This document shows positions 37,251 through 45,875 of a stretch of DNA of 64,000 nucleotides, in pieces. Source of the DNA: an uncultured Psychroserpens sp. (GTDB lineage Bacteria > Bacteroidota > Bacteroidia > Flavobacteriales > Flavobacteriaceae); NCBI RefSeq assembly GCF_947492715.1, contig NZ_CANLNS010000001.1, positions 310,001 to 374,000 on the forward strand, in the 5' to 3' direction. Position 1 is the stretch's first letter. Every line of letters begins with the position of its first letter. A program made the translations under genes and the position numbers. The notes below the pieces were generated by a model. That model ran no database searches and was not told where the DNA came from. It worked only from the letters and a program-made list of their open reading frames with translations.

Positions 37251-37698
37251 CGTCTTGTCCCATCACTTCTTCTGCCAGATCTGCAAAGTCACCTGTTGCA
37301 TCATCAATAGCCTTTTCATATTTATCTTTATCCCATATTTCAATAATATTTATTGCAGACGAGACTACTATTTCCTTTGTTATTCCTGAAAAAGCAACTA
37401 AATCTTTAGGGATTAACAATCGACCAGCTGCATCAACCTCCACCTGTTTTAAACCAGCAGTAAAGCGTCTAATAAAATCATTGTTTTTCTTTTTGAAACG
37501 ATTGAGTTTATTCACTTTTTGCATGAGCGCTTCCCATTCGCTCATTGGATACAACTCCAAGCACGGCTGAAACACAGCACGCTTTAGCACAAACCCATTT
37601 TGCAAAACAGGGAGTAGCTGCTTTTTTATAGCAGCAGGTAGCATTAGCCTTCCTTTGGCATCAACTTTACACTCGTATGTTCCGATTAAAGGGTTCAA
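37231..37698 (-). CDS. mraZ: Transcriptional regulator MraZ
   Basis: This 155-residue protein has two MraZ/AbrB-like repeats: YECKVDAKGRLMLPAAIK at about 8-25 and VEVDAAGRLLIPKDLV at about 87-102, each with the D-x-x-G-R core that contacts DNA. MraZ forms ring oligomers and binds direct repeats ahead of its own operon, repressing dcw transcription in E. coli. Three evenly spaced GTGG repeats lie about 55 bases upstream of this start, consistent with autoregulation. It is the first gene of the cluster. Confidence 0.96.
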   Translation of the reverse strand: MNPLIGTYECKVDAKGRLMLPAAIKKQLLPVLQNGFVLKRAVFQPCLELYPMSEWEALMQKVNKLNRFKKKNNDFIRRFTAGLKQVEVDAAGRLLIPKDLVAFSGITKEIVVSSAINIIEIWDKDKYEKAIDDATGDFADLAEEVMGQDDEDGIS

Positions 37699-37732
37699 AA
37701 TGATTGATTTACTTAGAGTAACGATTAAGATT

Positions 37733-37740
37733 CAAATATA
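37733..37740 (-). promoter_or_regulatory. Likely dcw promoter (-7 box TATATTTG)
   Basis: The minus strand has TATATTTG at 37740-37733, an exact TAnnTTTG, 34 bases before the mraZ ATG. The -33 region would fall at about 37757-37765, inside the GTGG repeats, so a bound MraZ ring would block the promoter. Confidence 0.6.
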
Positions 37741-37749
37741 TTGAAAAAT

Positions 37750-37779
37750 TTACCACATTTTACCACTTCACCCCACTTT
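37750..37779 (-). promoter_or_regulatory. Putative MraZ operator: three GTGG direct repeats, 10-bp period
   Basis: Read on the minus strand, GTGG occurs at 37776-37773, 37766-37763 and 37756-37753, so the cores are spaced by exactly one helical turn; two units extend to GTGGTAAA. Known MraZ operators in E. coli and Mycoplasma are also tandem T-G-G-containing repeats at about 10-bp spacing before mraZ. The rest of the 37699-37996 gap holds the dcw promoter and the divergent hydrolase promoter; I see no gene in it. Confidence 0.7.
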
Positions 37780-37961
37780 TGTTGATAAATTTATCTTTCT
37801 GCCTTAAATTACCTCTTATCATTTCCGAAGAAAACATGCTAAAATATTTACAATCAGCTTAATAAAATTTCGACACGACCTCCCATTTATATTGTTAACA
37901 TCTTCGTTTAAACTATTCTTTCTCTACTTAAATTATATGCCAATGTTTTAATGGAAATACC

Positions 37962-37969
37962 TATATTTG
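37962..37969 (+). promoter_or_regulatory. Likely promoter of the hydrolase/engB pair (-7 box TATATTTG)
   Basis: TATATTTG matches TAnnTTTG and lies 28 bases before the ATG at 37997. A -33 TTTG is not clear. It is divergent from the dcw promoter, about 220 bases away. Confidence 0.5.
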
Positions 37970-37996
37970 TTTTTGACCAAAACCACTAACTAGTAC

Positions 37997-38761
37997 ATGA
38001 CGCATCGTTTAAAGGAAGAGAAAGACTATAAGTATATTGAAGTTGGAGAAGGCACACCTATTGTTGTGCTTCATGGGTTAATGGGTGGATTGAGTAACTT
38101 TGATGCAGTCACGGATTTTTTTAGCACAAAAGGCTATAAGGTACTCATACCAGAGCTTCCAATTTACACGATGTCGTTACTTAAGACAAACGTGAAGAGT
38201 TTTGCCAAATACCTAAGAGATTTTATTGATTTCAAGGGTTTTGACGAGGTTATTTTACTTGGAAATTCGTTAGGAGGTCATATTGGTCTTTATCACACAA
38301 AACTTTATCCAGAAAAAGTAAAAGCACTTATTATAACTGGCAGTTCTGGTCTATATGAAAGCGCAATGGGAGGAGGATACACCAAACGCGGGGACTATGA
38401 AGTTATCAAGAAAAAAGCACAGGAGGTTTTTTATGATCCTGCAGTAGCTACTAAAGACATTGTTGATGAAGTTTACGAAACGGTTAACGACAGAAATAAA
38501 CTTATAAAAACCTTAGCTATAGCAAAAAGCGCTATAAGGCATAATATGGCAAAAGACTTACCTAAAATGGTCTTACCTGTTTGTATAATTTGGGGAAAGA
38601 ATGATACTGTAACACCTCCTGAAGTTGCCACAGAATTTAACGAACTTCTGCCAAATTCTGATTTGTACTGGATTGACAAATGTGGGCATGCGGCTATGAT
38701 GGAGCACCCTGATGAGTTCAATCAGATTCTTAATACTTGGTTGACAGATAAAAATTTATAG
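37997..38761 (+). CDS. Alpha/beta hydrolase
   Basis: This 254-residue protein has a complete alpha/beta-hydrolase triad. VVLHGLMGGLSNFD provides the oxyanion loop at about residues 23-36, LLGNSLGGHIGL at about 90-101 the nucleophile elbow with Ser, WGKNDTVTPPEVA near 200 the Asp, and DKCGHAAMMEHPDEF near 230-243 the His. There is no signal peptide, so it is cytoplasmic. Substrates vary widely in the family (esters, lactones, meta-cleavage products) and none can be assigned here. It is followed 30 bases later by engB on the same strand. Confidence 0.9.
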   Translation: MTHRLKEEKDYKYIEVGEGTPIVVLHGLMGGLSNFDAVTDFFSTKGYKVLIPELPIYTMSLLKTNVKSFAKYLRDFIDFKGFDEVILLGNSLGGHIGLYHTKLYPEKVKALIITGSSGLYESAMGGGYTKRGDYEVIKKKAQEVFYDPAVATKDIVDEVYETVNDRNKLIKTLAIAKSAIRHNMAKDLPKMVLPVCIIWGKNDTVTPPEVATEFNELLPNSDLYWIDKCGHAAMMEHPDEFNQILNTWLTDKNL

Positions 38762-38791
38762 TTCTTATTAGCAAGAACTCAAAGCACTAGT

Positions 38792-39400
38792 ATGGTTATA
38801 AAAACTGCCGAATTCATAATGAGCAATTCTGACGTTGACAAATGTCCTAAACATCAGATACCAGAGTACGCTTTTATTGGTCGCAGCAACGTTGGGAAGT
38901 CCTCATTAATTAATATGCTCACCAATCACAAGAACTTAGCTAAAACCTCAGGAAGACCTGGGAAAACTCAGCTTATCAATCACTTTATGATTAATAAATC
39001 TTGGTTTTTAGTAGACTTACCTGGTTATGGATATGCGCGCGTCTCAAAAACGGCTAAAAAGAAGTTTCAAAAGTTCATCACGAACTATTTTGAAAAACGC
39101 AAACAACTGGTTTCTGCTTTTGTTTTGGTTGATATTAGACATGAGCCTCAAAACATAGATTTGGAATTCATGGAGTATTTAGGAGTTAGTCAAATTCCGT
39201 TTTCTATTATTTTTACCAAGGCCGACAAATTAAAACCTAAAGCCATTGAACGTAATGTTGAGGCCTATTGTGAAGAGCTTTTAAAAACATGGGAAGAGGT
39301 ACCTGCATATTTCATTACATCATCTTCGAAAACAATTGGTCGAGATAGTGTTTTACAATTTATTAACGACACTAATGTTGAAATTGAAGCTATGCGCTAA
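38792..39400 (+). CDS. engB: Ribosome biogenesis GTP-binding protein EngB/YihA/YsxC
   Basis: This 202-residue small GTPase is required for large-subunit assembly in well-studied bacteria. The motifs appear in order: PEYAFIGRSNVGKSSLIN (G1, about 25-42), GRPGKTQLIN (G2), VDLPGYGYA (G3) and FTKADKLKP (G4, about 140-148), with ITSSSKTIGRD as G5. Length and motifs are standard. It ends two bases before the end of the convergent permease gene. Confidence 0.96.
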   Translation: MVIKTAEFIMSNSDVDKCPKHQIPEYAFIGRSNVGKSSLINMLTNHKNLAKTSGRPGKTQLINHFMINKSWFLVDLPGYGYARVSKTAKKKFQKFITNYFEKRKQLVSAFVLVDIRHEPQNIDLEFMEYLGVSQIPFSIIFTKADKLKPKAIERNVEAYCEELLKTWEEVPAYFITSSSKTIGRDSVLQFINDTNVEIEAMR

Positions 39401-39402
39401 GT

Positions 39403-40497
39403 TTAGGACTTCACATCTAATGCGTCTCTCAACGCATTGCCTATAAGCATAAATGACATCACTAAAATCATAATACAAAGTCCAGGAATCATCGCTAAAT
39501 AAGGTTTACCTAAAATAATGTAATTGTAATGATCTTTTATCATAGCTCCCCAACTTGCCATTGGCGGTTGCGCTCCTATACCTAAAAAACTTAAACCACT
39601 TTCAATAAGAATTGCAGCCGCAAAGTTAGCGGCAGAAATTACAATAATAGGTGCCATTATATTTGGCAATATGTGCTTGGCAATAATCCTGTAGTCGTTA
39701 AACCCTAATGCCCTTGCAGCAGTAACATATTGCATTTCTTTGGCACTTATAATTTGCCCTCTAACTACTCTTGCAACCTCGACCCACATTGTTAGACCTA
39801 CGGCTATGAATACTTGCCAAAACCCTTTTCCTAAGGCAAGCGTAATTGCGATTACAAGTAACAAAGTTGGTATAGACCAAGTGACGTTGATAATCCACAT
39901 AATGAACGCATCAACTTTACCTCCATAATATCCAGCCATGCTTCCCATAATAATGCCTATAACTAATGAAATGAGCACAGCTATAAAACCTATTGAAAAC
40001 GATATTCTTGAACCTATAAGAATTCTACTCAACAAATCACGACCATATTTATCGGTTCCAAAAAGGAAAGTTTTCTGTTTAACATAAGGCGTGTAATCAT
40101 TGTTGGGAAAAGCACTCAAATCAATAGTTTTACGAACCCCAATTAAACCATCTGAGGCATATTCAGTGTACGACAATTGATTATTATCTGCTGTATATTC
40201 TGAAATAGGAACCTCAATTGGGTTATTAGTTTTTCCGAATAACAATTTAGAGAACACAGATTGATTTGTCTTGATATCTGAAGGTAGATATAACATTTTC
40301 ACGCTAAATCCTGGTCGTTGAGAATGAATAGACAAATGCATTTGGTTTGCGTTTTGAGAATCATCTGGAGCAATGGCGTAAGCAAACAACGCCATGAGAC
40401 CTATACTTACGATTAGCCAAAAACTCAAAACGCCCCAAAAGTTCTTTTTGAACTTTCGGAGCGCTAATTGTGTTAATGAGTCGCTTGTTTTACTCAT
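39403..40497 (-). CDS. ABC transporter permease, OppC/DppC type
   Basis: This 364-residue inner-membrane permease belongs to the peptide/nickel (BPD_transp_1) class. One N-terminal membrane segment is followed by about 90 periplasmic residues, then five more segments at about 150-350. The cytoplasmic EAA-loop equivalent, ARALGFNDYRIIAKHILPN, which docks the ATPase, is intact, and FLFGTDKYGRDLLSR is the conserved OppC entry motif. The partner permease, ATPases and binding protein are not nearby, so the transporter must be completed from elsewhere. Peptide import is the likely role by family. The gene follows the tail-specific protease gene by one base. Confidence 0.88.
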   Translation of the reverse strand: MSKTSDSLTQLALRKFKKNFWGVLSFWLIVSIGLMALFAYAIAPDDSQNANQMHLSIHSQRPGFSVKMLYLPSDIKTNQSVFSKLLFGKTNNPIEVPISEYTADNNQLSYTEYASDGLIGVRKTIDLSAFPNNDYTPYVKQKTFLFGTDKYGRDLLSRILIGSRISFSIGFIAVLISLVIGIIMGSMAGYYGGKVDAFIMWIINVTWSIPTLLLVIAITLALGKGFWQVFIAVGLTMWVEVARVVRGQIISAKEMQYVTAARALGFNDYRIIAKHILPNIMAPIIVISAANFAAAILIESGLSFLGIGAQPPMASWGAMIKDHYNYIILGKPYLAMIPGLCIMILVMSFMLIGNALRDALDVKS

Positions 40498-40498
40498 T

Positions 40499-42697
40499 TT
40501 AATTTTTTACAGATGTCGCTACCTTTTTAATTTCGTAAGTCATCTTAAGATCGTTCAAAACATTTAATGCTTCTTCGATGTAAACATCTTTACTTAGGCT
40601 CGTATGCCAGCGTTCTCTTTTTTCTTTTAAGATAGAATCTTTATTCATTAATTTAACTTCATAAGGCAATGATTGAAACGTCAAGTTTGTCTTATAATCT
40701 GAAAGTTTCTCAAAACGCTTAGACTCTTGTTCGTTCATATCTAAAGCCCTTTTGTAGTCGTCATAATTAAGAGAGTACATCTCTCTATCTCTTATTTTCT
40801 TAACCCATTGCGCATTAGCATCGATAAGTTTTAACTGTTCATTATTAGCCATACGTTCTTTACTCTTAGCAATGGTGGTATCGTAATCATAATAGCTTCC
40901 CCAAAGATTATAGTCAACAGCATCAATTCTATCCCATTCTAAAGGGTTTTCTTGATCCTTTTCTCCTATATCGATATAACTATAACGATCTGGAACTACA
41001 ACGTCACTCTTTACACCTTCTAACTGAGTAGAACCTCCATTAATTCTATAGAATTTCTGAGTGGTAAACTTTAACGCTCCCATATCCCCATTACTATTTT
41101 GTCTTACTATTCGATTAAGGTCTAATACATTTTGCACTGTTCCTTTTCCGTACGTTTGCTTGCTACCTATAACAATTGCTCTTTTATAATCTTGCATTGC
41201 AGCGGCCAAAATTTCCGAAGCCGAAGCCGATAATTCATTTACTAGGATTACTAAAGGACCATCCCAAACGATAGATTTATCACGATCTTTCAAGACTTCT
41301 TTCGGTTCTCCTGCAGTTTTCACCTGAACAATTGGGCCTTCGTCAATAAACAATCCGCCCATATCAACGACTGTTTGAAGCGATCCTCCTCCATTGTTTC
41401 TTAAATCCAACACAAGACCTTCAACGCCTTCTGCTTTTAATCTTTCAATTTCTAATTTGATATCTGAAGCCGCATTGCGTTTATTATAATCTTCAAAATC
41501 GACATAGAATTTTGGCAGATTAATAACACCAAACTTCTTGTCATCCTTAATTACGGTAGACGATTTGGCATACGTTTCTTCAAGCTCTACAATATCTCTT
41601 TTAATTGTAATATCCTCAACTGTACCATCAACCTTTTTTAAGGTTAAGGTCACTTCTGTTCCTTTTGGGCCTTTAATAAATTTGATAGCATCATCTAAAC
41701 GCATACCAACAATATTAATCCCCTCATCTTCATCTTCCTGACGTACTTTTAATATTTGGTCTCCAACCTCTAATTCATTTTGTCTCCATGCAGGTCCTCC
41801 ACTAATAATTTCATTTACCAGAATAGCATCCATCTTTTTCTGCAACCTAGCACCAATACCTTCAAAATTACCAGACATAGCAACATCAAAACGGTCTTTA
41901 TCTTCTGGTGCGAAGTAGAATGTATGAGGATCAAACTCTTCAACTATAGCGTTAATATAGACAGCAAACCAATCTTTACGTTGTCTGTCCTCAATAAAAT
42001 CATAGAGTTCATCCAACGAACGCAATGTTGCTTCTCTAGCATCGAATTCTAATTCACTTTTTGATTTATCTACAATAGATTTTTCTGCTTTTGCTTCTGA
42101 ATTTTCTTCATTAGGTAAATTCTGTTTTCTAGCATTTTCTTGATCTGTTAGTAAATCATCATAATTTGCAATGGTAGAAAACTTAAGTTGTCTTCTCCAA
42201 CGTTCTTTCATTTCCTTTTTGGAAGCTGCATAAGACAATTTAGCATAATCTGTAGAGAATTCTTCAGCCTTAGAAAAATCGAATGGTTCAGATAGCACAT
42301 CCTTATACATATCCTTAGATTCTTCTATTCTCTTTAGTAAACGCTCATGAGTTAAGTTAAAAAAAGAAATATCATAGGCTTTAATTTGATCATCTAACTG
42401 ATCTTTATAGGCTTCAAACTCTTCGATATCCGACGCATAGAAATAACGCTTAAATGGATCTAATTGTTCCAAATAATCGTTAAAAACCTCTTCTGAGAAA
42501 CTATCATTTAAATCTTGTGGGTCGAAATGTCCATTTTCTAAAACATAGGTAATAAGCTGTATTAATAGCTTATCTTTATTGGGGTCATCATATTTATTAG
42601 TAAAACTGCACGAGGCAAATGCTAACATTAAAACAAGTAGCAACAGTTTATAATTCCTTTTCATCATATTCTTCATATTTTTTGATATAAAACGCAT
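40499..42697 (-). CDS. prc: Carboxy-terminal processing (tail-specific) protease, S41 family
   Basis: This 732-residue protein is a Prc-type periplasmic protease. The N-terminus has a signal with a lipobox-like end (LLLLVLMLAFASC), so it may be a lipoprotein; Met12 (at 42664) is as likely a start as Met1. A helical N-domain covers about 30-230, a PDZ domain lies at about 250-335 (GIGARLQKK and on), and the S41 domain has LRNNGGGSLQ, LVNELSASASEILAAAMQDY (nucleophile Ser) and KQTYGKGTVQ (general-base Lys). A Prc-specific C-terminal domain follows. In E. coli Prc trims lipoproteins and peptidoglycan enzymes, including PBP3. Confidence 0.93.
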   Translation of the reverse strand: MRFISKNMKNMMKRNYKLLLLVLMLAFASCSFTNKYDDPNKDKLLIQLITYVLENGHFDPQDLNDSFSEEVFNDYLEQLDPFKRYFYASDIEEFEAYKDQLDDQIKAYDISFFNLTHERLLKRIEESKDMYKDVLSEPFDFSKAEEFSTDYAKLSYAASKKEMKERWRRQLKFSTIANYDDLLTDQENARKQNLPNEENSEAKAEKSIVDKSKSELEFDAREATLRSLDELYDFIEDRQRKDWFAVYINAIVEEFDPHTFYFAPEDKDRFDVAMSGNFEGIGARLQKKMDAILVNEIISGGPAWRQNELEVGDQILKVRQEDEDEGINIVGMRLDDAIKFIKGPKGTEVTLTLKKVDGTVEDITIKRDIVELEETYAKSSTVIKDDKKFGVINLPKFYVDFEDYNKRNAASDIKLEIERLKAEGVEGLVLDLRNNGGGSLQTVVDMGGLFIDEGPIVQVKTAGEPKEVLKDRDKSIVWDGPLVILVNELSASASEILAAAMQDYKRAIVIGSKQTYGKGTVQNVLDLNRIVRQNSNGDMGALKFTTQKFYRINGGSTQLEGVKSDVVVPDRYSYIDIGEKDQENPLEWDRIDAVDYNLWGSYYDYDTTIAKSKERMANNEQLKLIDANAQWVKKIRDREMYSLNYDDYKRALDMNEQESKRFEKLSDYKTNLTFQSLPYEVKLMNKDSILKEKRERWHTSLSKDVYIEEALNVLNDLKMTYEIKKVATSVKN

Positions 42698-42844
42698 TTA
42701 ACTAGAAATTAGTTCTTAAGTTATGTAAGTTAATGCTAAATCTATAATTTCTACTAAAGTAATTGAAAAAATCATGCCAATAAAATCATGTGCTACTAAT
42801 TTTTTGTTAAACCCTTATTTATAGGAAATTCAAGCCTATTTACC

Positions 42845-42852
42845 TATTTTTG
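42845..42852 (+). promoter_or_regulatory. Likely promoter of surE-lpxB (-7 box TATTTTTG)
   Basis: TATTTTTG fits TAnnTTTG and lies 26 bases before the surE ATG. The rest of the 42698-42877 gap contains no gene that I can see. Confidence 0.45.
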
Positions 42853-42877
42853 TAAATCTATAAATCAAGATATTTTT

Positions 42878-43657
42878 ATGTCAAAAAAGCCTCTCATTTT
42901 AATCACCAATGACGATGGAATTACAGCTCCAGGAATACGATCTTTAATTGATGTTATGACTAGCATTGGTGACGTGGTAGTAGTTGCTCCAGATAGTCCA
43001 CAAAGTGGTATGGGACATGCGATAACCATCAATTCCACGCTACATATAGACAAGATTACTAATGATGCTGATCAATTTGAGGAATACAGCTGTTCTGGAA
43101 CTCCAGCAGATTGTGTAAAATTAGGTGTAAGAGAAATTCTAAAACGAAAACCAGATTTGTGTGTATCTGGTATTAATCATGGCTCTAATGCCTCAATTAA
43201 TGTGATTTACTCTGGCACCATGAGTGCTGCAATAGAAGCAGGTATTGAGGGTATTCCTGCTATTGGGTTTTCACTTTGTGATTATAATTGGAGTGCAAAC
43301 TTTGAACACAGCAAATCTTATATTAAAACCATTGCAGAGCACGTTTTAGAACATGGTTTGGACAATGGAACTGTTTTAAACGTAAACATTCCGAATTTAG
43401 AAAAGAAAGATATAAAAGGTATTAAGGTTTGTAGGCAGGCAAAGGCCAATTGGGAAGAAGAATTTGATAAGCGACAAAACCCGTATGGAAAGGACTATTA
43501 TTGGCTTACTGGAAAATTTGTTAATCTTGACCATGGGGAAGACACAGATGAATGGGCTTTAGCAAATGGTTACGTTTCTGTAGTTCCAATTCAATTTGAC
43601 CTAACGGCTCATCATAGTATTCAACGTTTAAATACATGGAATTTTAATAAAAAATAA
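42878..43657 (+). CDS. surE: 5'/3'-nucleotidase SurE
   Basis: This 259-residue phosphatase hydrolyses nucleoside 5'- and 3'-monophosphates in the cytoplasm and supports stationary-phase survival in E. coli. LILITNDDGITAPGIRSL at about residues 5-22 holds the metal-binding N-D-D motif. SPQSGMGHAITI and YSCSGTPADCVKLG are conserved substrate-site segments, and SGINHGSNASINVIYSGTM holds the catalytic N-H-G-x-N. It is followed 28 bases later by lpxB in the same direction, a pairing often seen in Bacteroidota. Confidence 0.96.
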   Translation: MSKKPLILITNDDGITAPGIRSLIDVMTSIGDVVVVAPDSPQSGMGHAITINSTLHIDKITNDADQFEEYSCSGTPADCVKLGVREILKRKPDLCVSGINHGSNASINVIYSGTMSAAIEAGIEGIPAIGFSLCDYNWSANFEHSKSYIKTIAEHVLEHGLDNGTVLNVNIPNLEKKDIKGIKVCRQAKANWEEEFDKRQNPYGKDYYWLTGKFVNLDHGEDTDEWALANGYVSVVPIQFDLTAHHSIQRLNTWNFNKK

Positions 43658-43685
43658 AGAACTCTTAGTATAGGATCTAATTAAA

Positions 43686-44810
43686 ATGAAATATTACATC
43701 ATTGCTGGCGAAGCCTCTGGAGACCTACATGGTTCCAATTTAATGAAAGCATTACAAAAACAAGATCGTAATGCCGAATTTAGATTTTGGGGAGGAGACC
43801 TTATGCAAGCTGTTGGTGGAACTTTAGTAAAACACTATAAAGAGCGTCAATTTATGGGATTTGCCGAAGTCGTTCTAAATCTTAGAAAAATTTTAGGACT
43901 CATAAAGCACTGTAAGACTGATATTAGTAGTTTTAACCCAGATGTGATTATTTGTATTGATAATTCAGGATTCAACCTTCGAATAGCAAAATGGGCCAAG
44001 GAACAAGGATACAAAACCCATTATTACATATCACCTCAAGTTTGGGCTTCTAGAGCTGGACGTGTTGAAAAAATAAAGCGTGATGTAGATGCCATGTATG
44101 TCATTCTTCCTTTTGAAAAAGAATTTTACGACACGTACAACTATGATGTTAATTTTGTTGGTCACCCTTTAATAGATGCTATTTCAGATAGGGTACAAGT
44201 TGACGAGACCACATTTAGAGAAGAACACCATCTAAGTAAAAAGCCTATTATTGCCTTATTGCCTGGTAGTAGAAAACAAGAAATCACTAAAATGCTTGGA
44301 GTGATGCTTAGTTTGGTTAATGATTTTTCTGAATATCAATTTGTAATTGCAGGCGCTCCTAGTCAGGATTATAGTTTTTACAAAACATTTATCAAGCAAG
44401 ACAACGTTGCCTTTATTTCAAATAAAACTTATGATTTATTGAGTGTCTCTACGGCTGCTTTAGTGACCTCTGGAACTGCAACCCTTGAAACTGCTTTATT
44501 TAAAGTTCCACAAGTCGTTTGTTATAAAGCAAACGCTATTTCATATCAAATAGCCAAGCGTATTATAACACTTAAATATATTTCTCTAGTCAATTTAATT
44601 ATGGATCGTGAGGTTGTTACAGAACTCATTCAAGGTGACCTAAACAAAAAACGTCTTAAAAAAGAACTAAGTAAAATATTGGACGAAGACCAGCGTATAA
44701 AGTTTTTTATAGACTATTATGATCTAGAAAAGAAATTAGGCGGCAAAGGTGCTAGCGAGAATGCAGCAAGATTGATTTACCAAAGTATCCAAGATCGCCA
44801 AACCCCATAA
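43686..44810 (+). CDS. lpxB: Lipid-A-disaccharide synthase LpxB
   Basis: This 374-residue GT19 enzyme joins UDP-2,3-diacylglucosamine and lipid X at the inner membrane during lipid A synthesis. The start YYIIAGEASGDLHGSNLMKAL is diagnostic. FMGFAEVVLNL, INSGFNLR-like (IDNSGFNLRIAKW) and YYISPQVWASRAGRV follow, and the donor half has LLPGSRKQEITKM and LVTSGTATLETALF. Length is standard. Its last 34 bases overlap the end of the convergent membrane-protein gene at 44777. Confidence 0.96.
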   Translation: MKYYIIAGEASGDLHGSNLMKALQKQDRNAEFRFWGGDLMQAVGGTLVKHYKERQFMGFAEVVLNLRKILGLIKHCKTDISSFNPDVIICIDNSGFNLRIAKWAKEQGYKTHYYISPQVWASRAGRVEKIKRDVDAMYVILPFEKEFYDTYNYDVNFVGHPLIDAISDRVQVDETTFREEHHLSKKPIIALLPGSRKQEITKMLGVMLSLVNDFSEYQFVIAGAPSQDYSFYKTFIKQDNVAFISNKTYDLLSVSTAALVTSGTATLETALFKVPQVVCYKANAISYQIAKRIITLKYISLVNLIMDREVVTELIQGDLNKKRLKKELSKILDEDQRIKFFIDYYDLEKKLGGKGASENAARLIYQSIQDRQTP

Positions 44811-45127
44811 TAATTATAACTATAAGTTAATTGCAAAAGAGAACTCAAAGGTGTTATCAATATTAATACTGAAATTATATACACGCCTATTTTGGTTAGA
44901 ACAGATACTTTTTTAGAAGTAACTTGATTATTATTAAAATCTAAAGTATAGGACTCAAGATTTAGCTCATTATCCATCGAAATTTTTGATGGTTTTCGAT
45001 TAACAACTTTATGGATAATTAAAAAGAATGCAGCTACGCTTAGCATTATTAAAAACCCTTCAATGGATATTGGTTCATAATTATTCCAATGACCTTGATC
45101 AAAGACATTTACGATAAAAAACGACAT
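44777..45127 (-). CDS. Hypothetical membrane protein with two membrane segments
   Basis: This 116-residue frame has hydrophobic segments at about 25-43 (GFLIMLSVAAFFLIIHKVV) and about 82-103 (IGVYIISVLILITPLSSLL). A polar cytoplasmic-looking loop lies between them. The C-terminus has several Trp and Tyr. I recognise no family. The ATG at 45127 follows an AT-rich gap (45128-45315) with no other gene. The frame overlaps the lpxB 3' end by 34 bases tail to tail. Two clean membrane segments in a frame not fully opposite another gene favour a real gene, but it could be spurious. Confidence 0.55.
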   Translation of the reverse strand: MSFFIVNVFDQGHWNNYEPISIEGFLIMLSVAAFFLIIHKVVNRKPSKISMDNELNLESYTLDFNNNQVTSKKVSVLTKIGVYIISVLILITPLSSLLQLTYSYNYYGVWRSWILW

Positions 45128-45315
45128 GATTTCTTTATGTTTTAAACTTAAATTTACAAAATTTTAGCTTACAATCTTAGGTAAGTTAAAAACGAGATTA
45201 AAGTGAGTTAGAATATATATAATTAGCTTTTGTAAATAACATTGTTGAAAACACATACGTTATCTTACAGGTAAAGTCTCCTAATTCTCTATTTTTAGAC
45301 CATATTTTCCTATCT

Positions 45316-45834
45316 ATGAAAAACATTATCCTACTTCTTATTTTCAGTGCGTGCCTAGCTGGATGCAAGTCATCAAAAGGTGTTGTTACGAAAAAAAGCA
45401 AAACTTCTAAAACATCTACAAGCCGAACACCGTCATCTTCTACAACATCTAAAGAGATTAAAAACATTATCAATTACGCTAAAACTTTTGAAGGTACACG
45501 CTATAAATATGGCGGAACCACCAAACGAGGTATGGACTGTTCTGGCTTGGTAGTAACGGCCTTTAAAATAGAAGATGTTTTACTTCCGCGAACAACAGGT
45601 GATTTATCTAAACGTGGTGATTGGATTGATGTAAAGGAAGTAAAAGAAGGTGATTTATTATTTTTTGCCACGAAAAAAAATAGTAGAAAAATTAACCATG
45701 TTGGTATCGTCACCAAAAGTAGACCAGGTCATGTTGAGTTTATTCACTCAACAACGAGTAGAGGCGTTATCACCTCAAATCTTGCAGAAAAATATTGGTA
45801 TTTAGCCTATGTACAGGCAAGACGAGTGTTGTAG
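45316..45834 (+). CDS. NlpC/P60 (C40) family cell-wall hydrolase, lipoprotein
   Basis: This 172-residue protein is a predicted lipoprotein with lipobox LAGC (Cys17). A Ser/Thr/Lys-rich linker of about 30 residues follows, then an NlpC/P60 domain from about residue 50. The catalytic residues are visible: Cys75 in RGMDCSGLVV, His128 in INHVGIV and a third polar residue, probably His144 in EFIHSTT. The family cleaves the gamma-D-Glu-meso-DAP bond in peptidoglycan stems, matching the DAP-type wall predicted from MurE. It is followed 41 bases later by comEC on the same strand. Confidence 0.92.
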   Translation: MKNIILLLIFSACLAGCKSSKGVVTKKSKTSKTSTSRTPSSSTTSKEIKNIINYAKTFEGTRYKYGGTTKRGMDCSGLVVTAFKIEDVLLPRTTGDLSKRGDWIDVKEVKEGDLLFFATKKNSRKINHVGIVTKSRPGHVEFIHSTTSRGVITSNLAEKYWYLAYVQARRVL

Positions 45835-45875
45835 AATATTTTCTATATATATAATTAATTTGCTATATTGAGAGG

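Noticed and set aside
45198-45473. Open frame antisense to the NlpC/P60 lipoprotein gene
   Set aside because: It covers the signal peptide and linker of a clear gene and translates to hydrophobic, unbalanced sequence.
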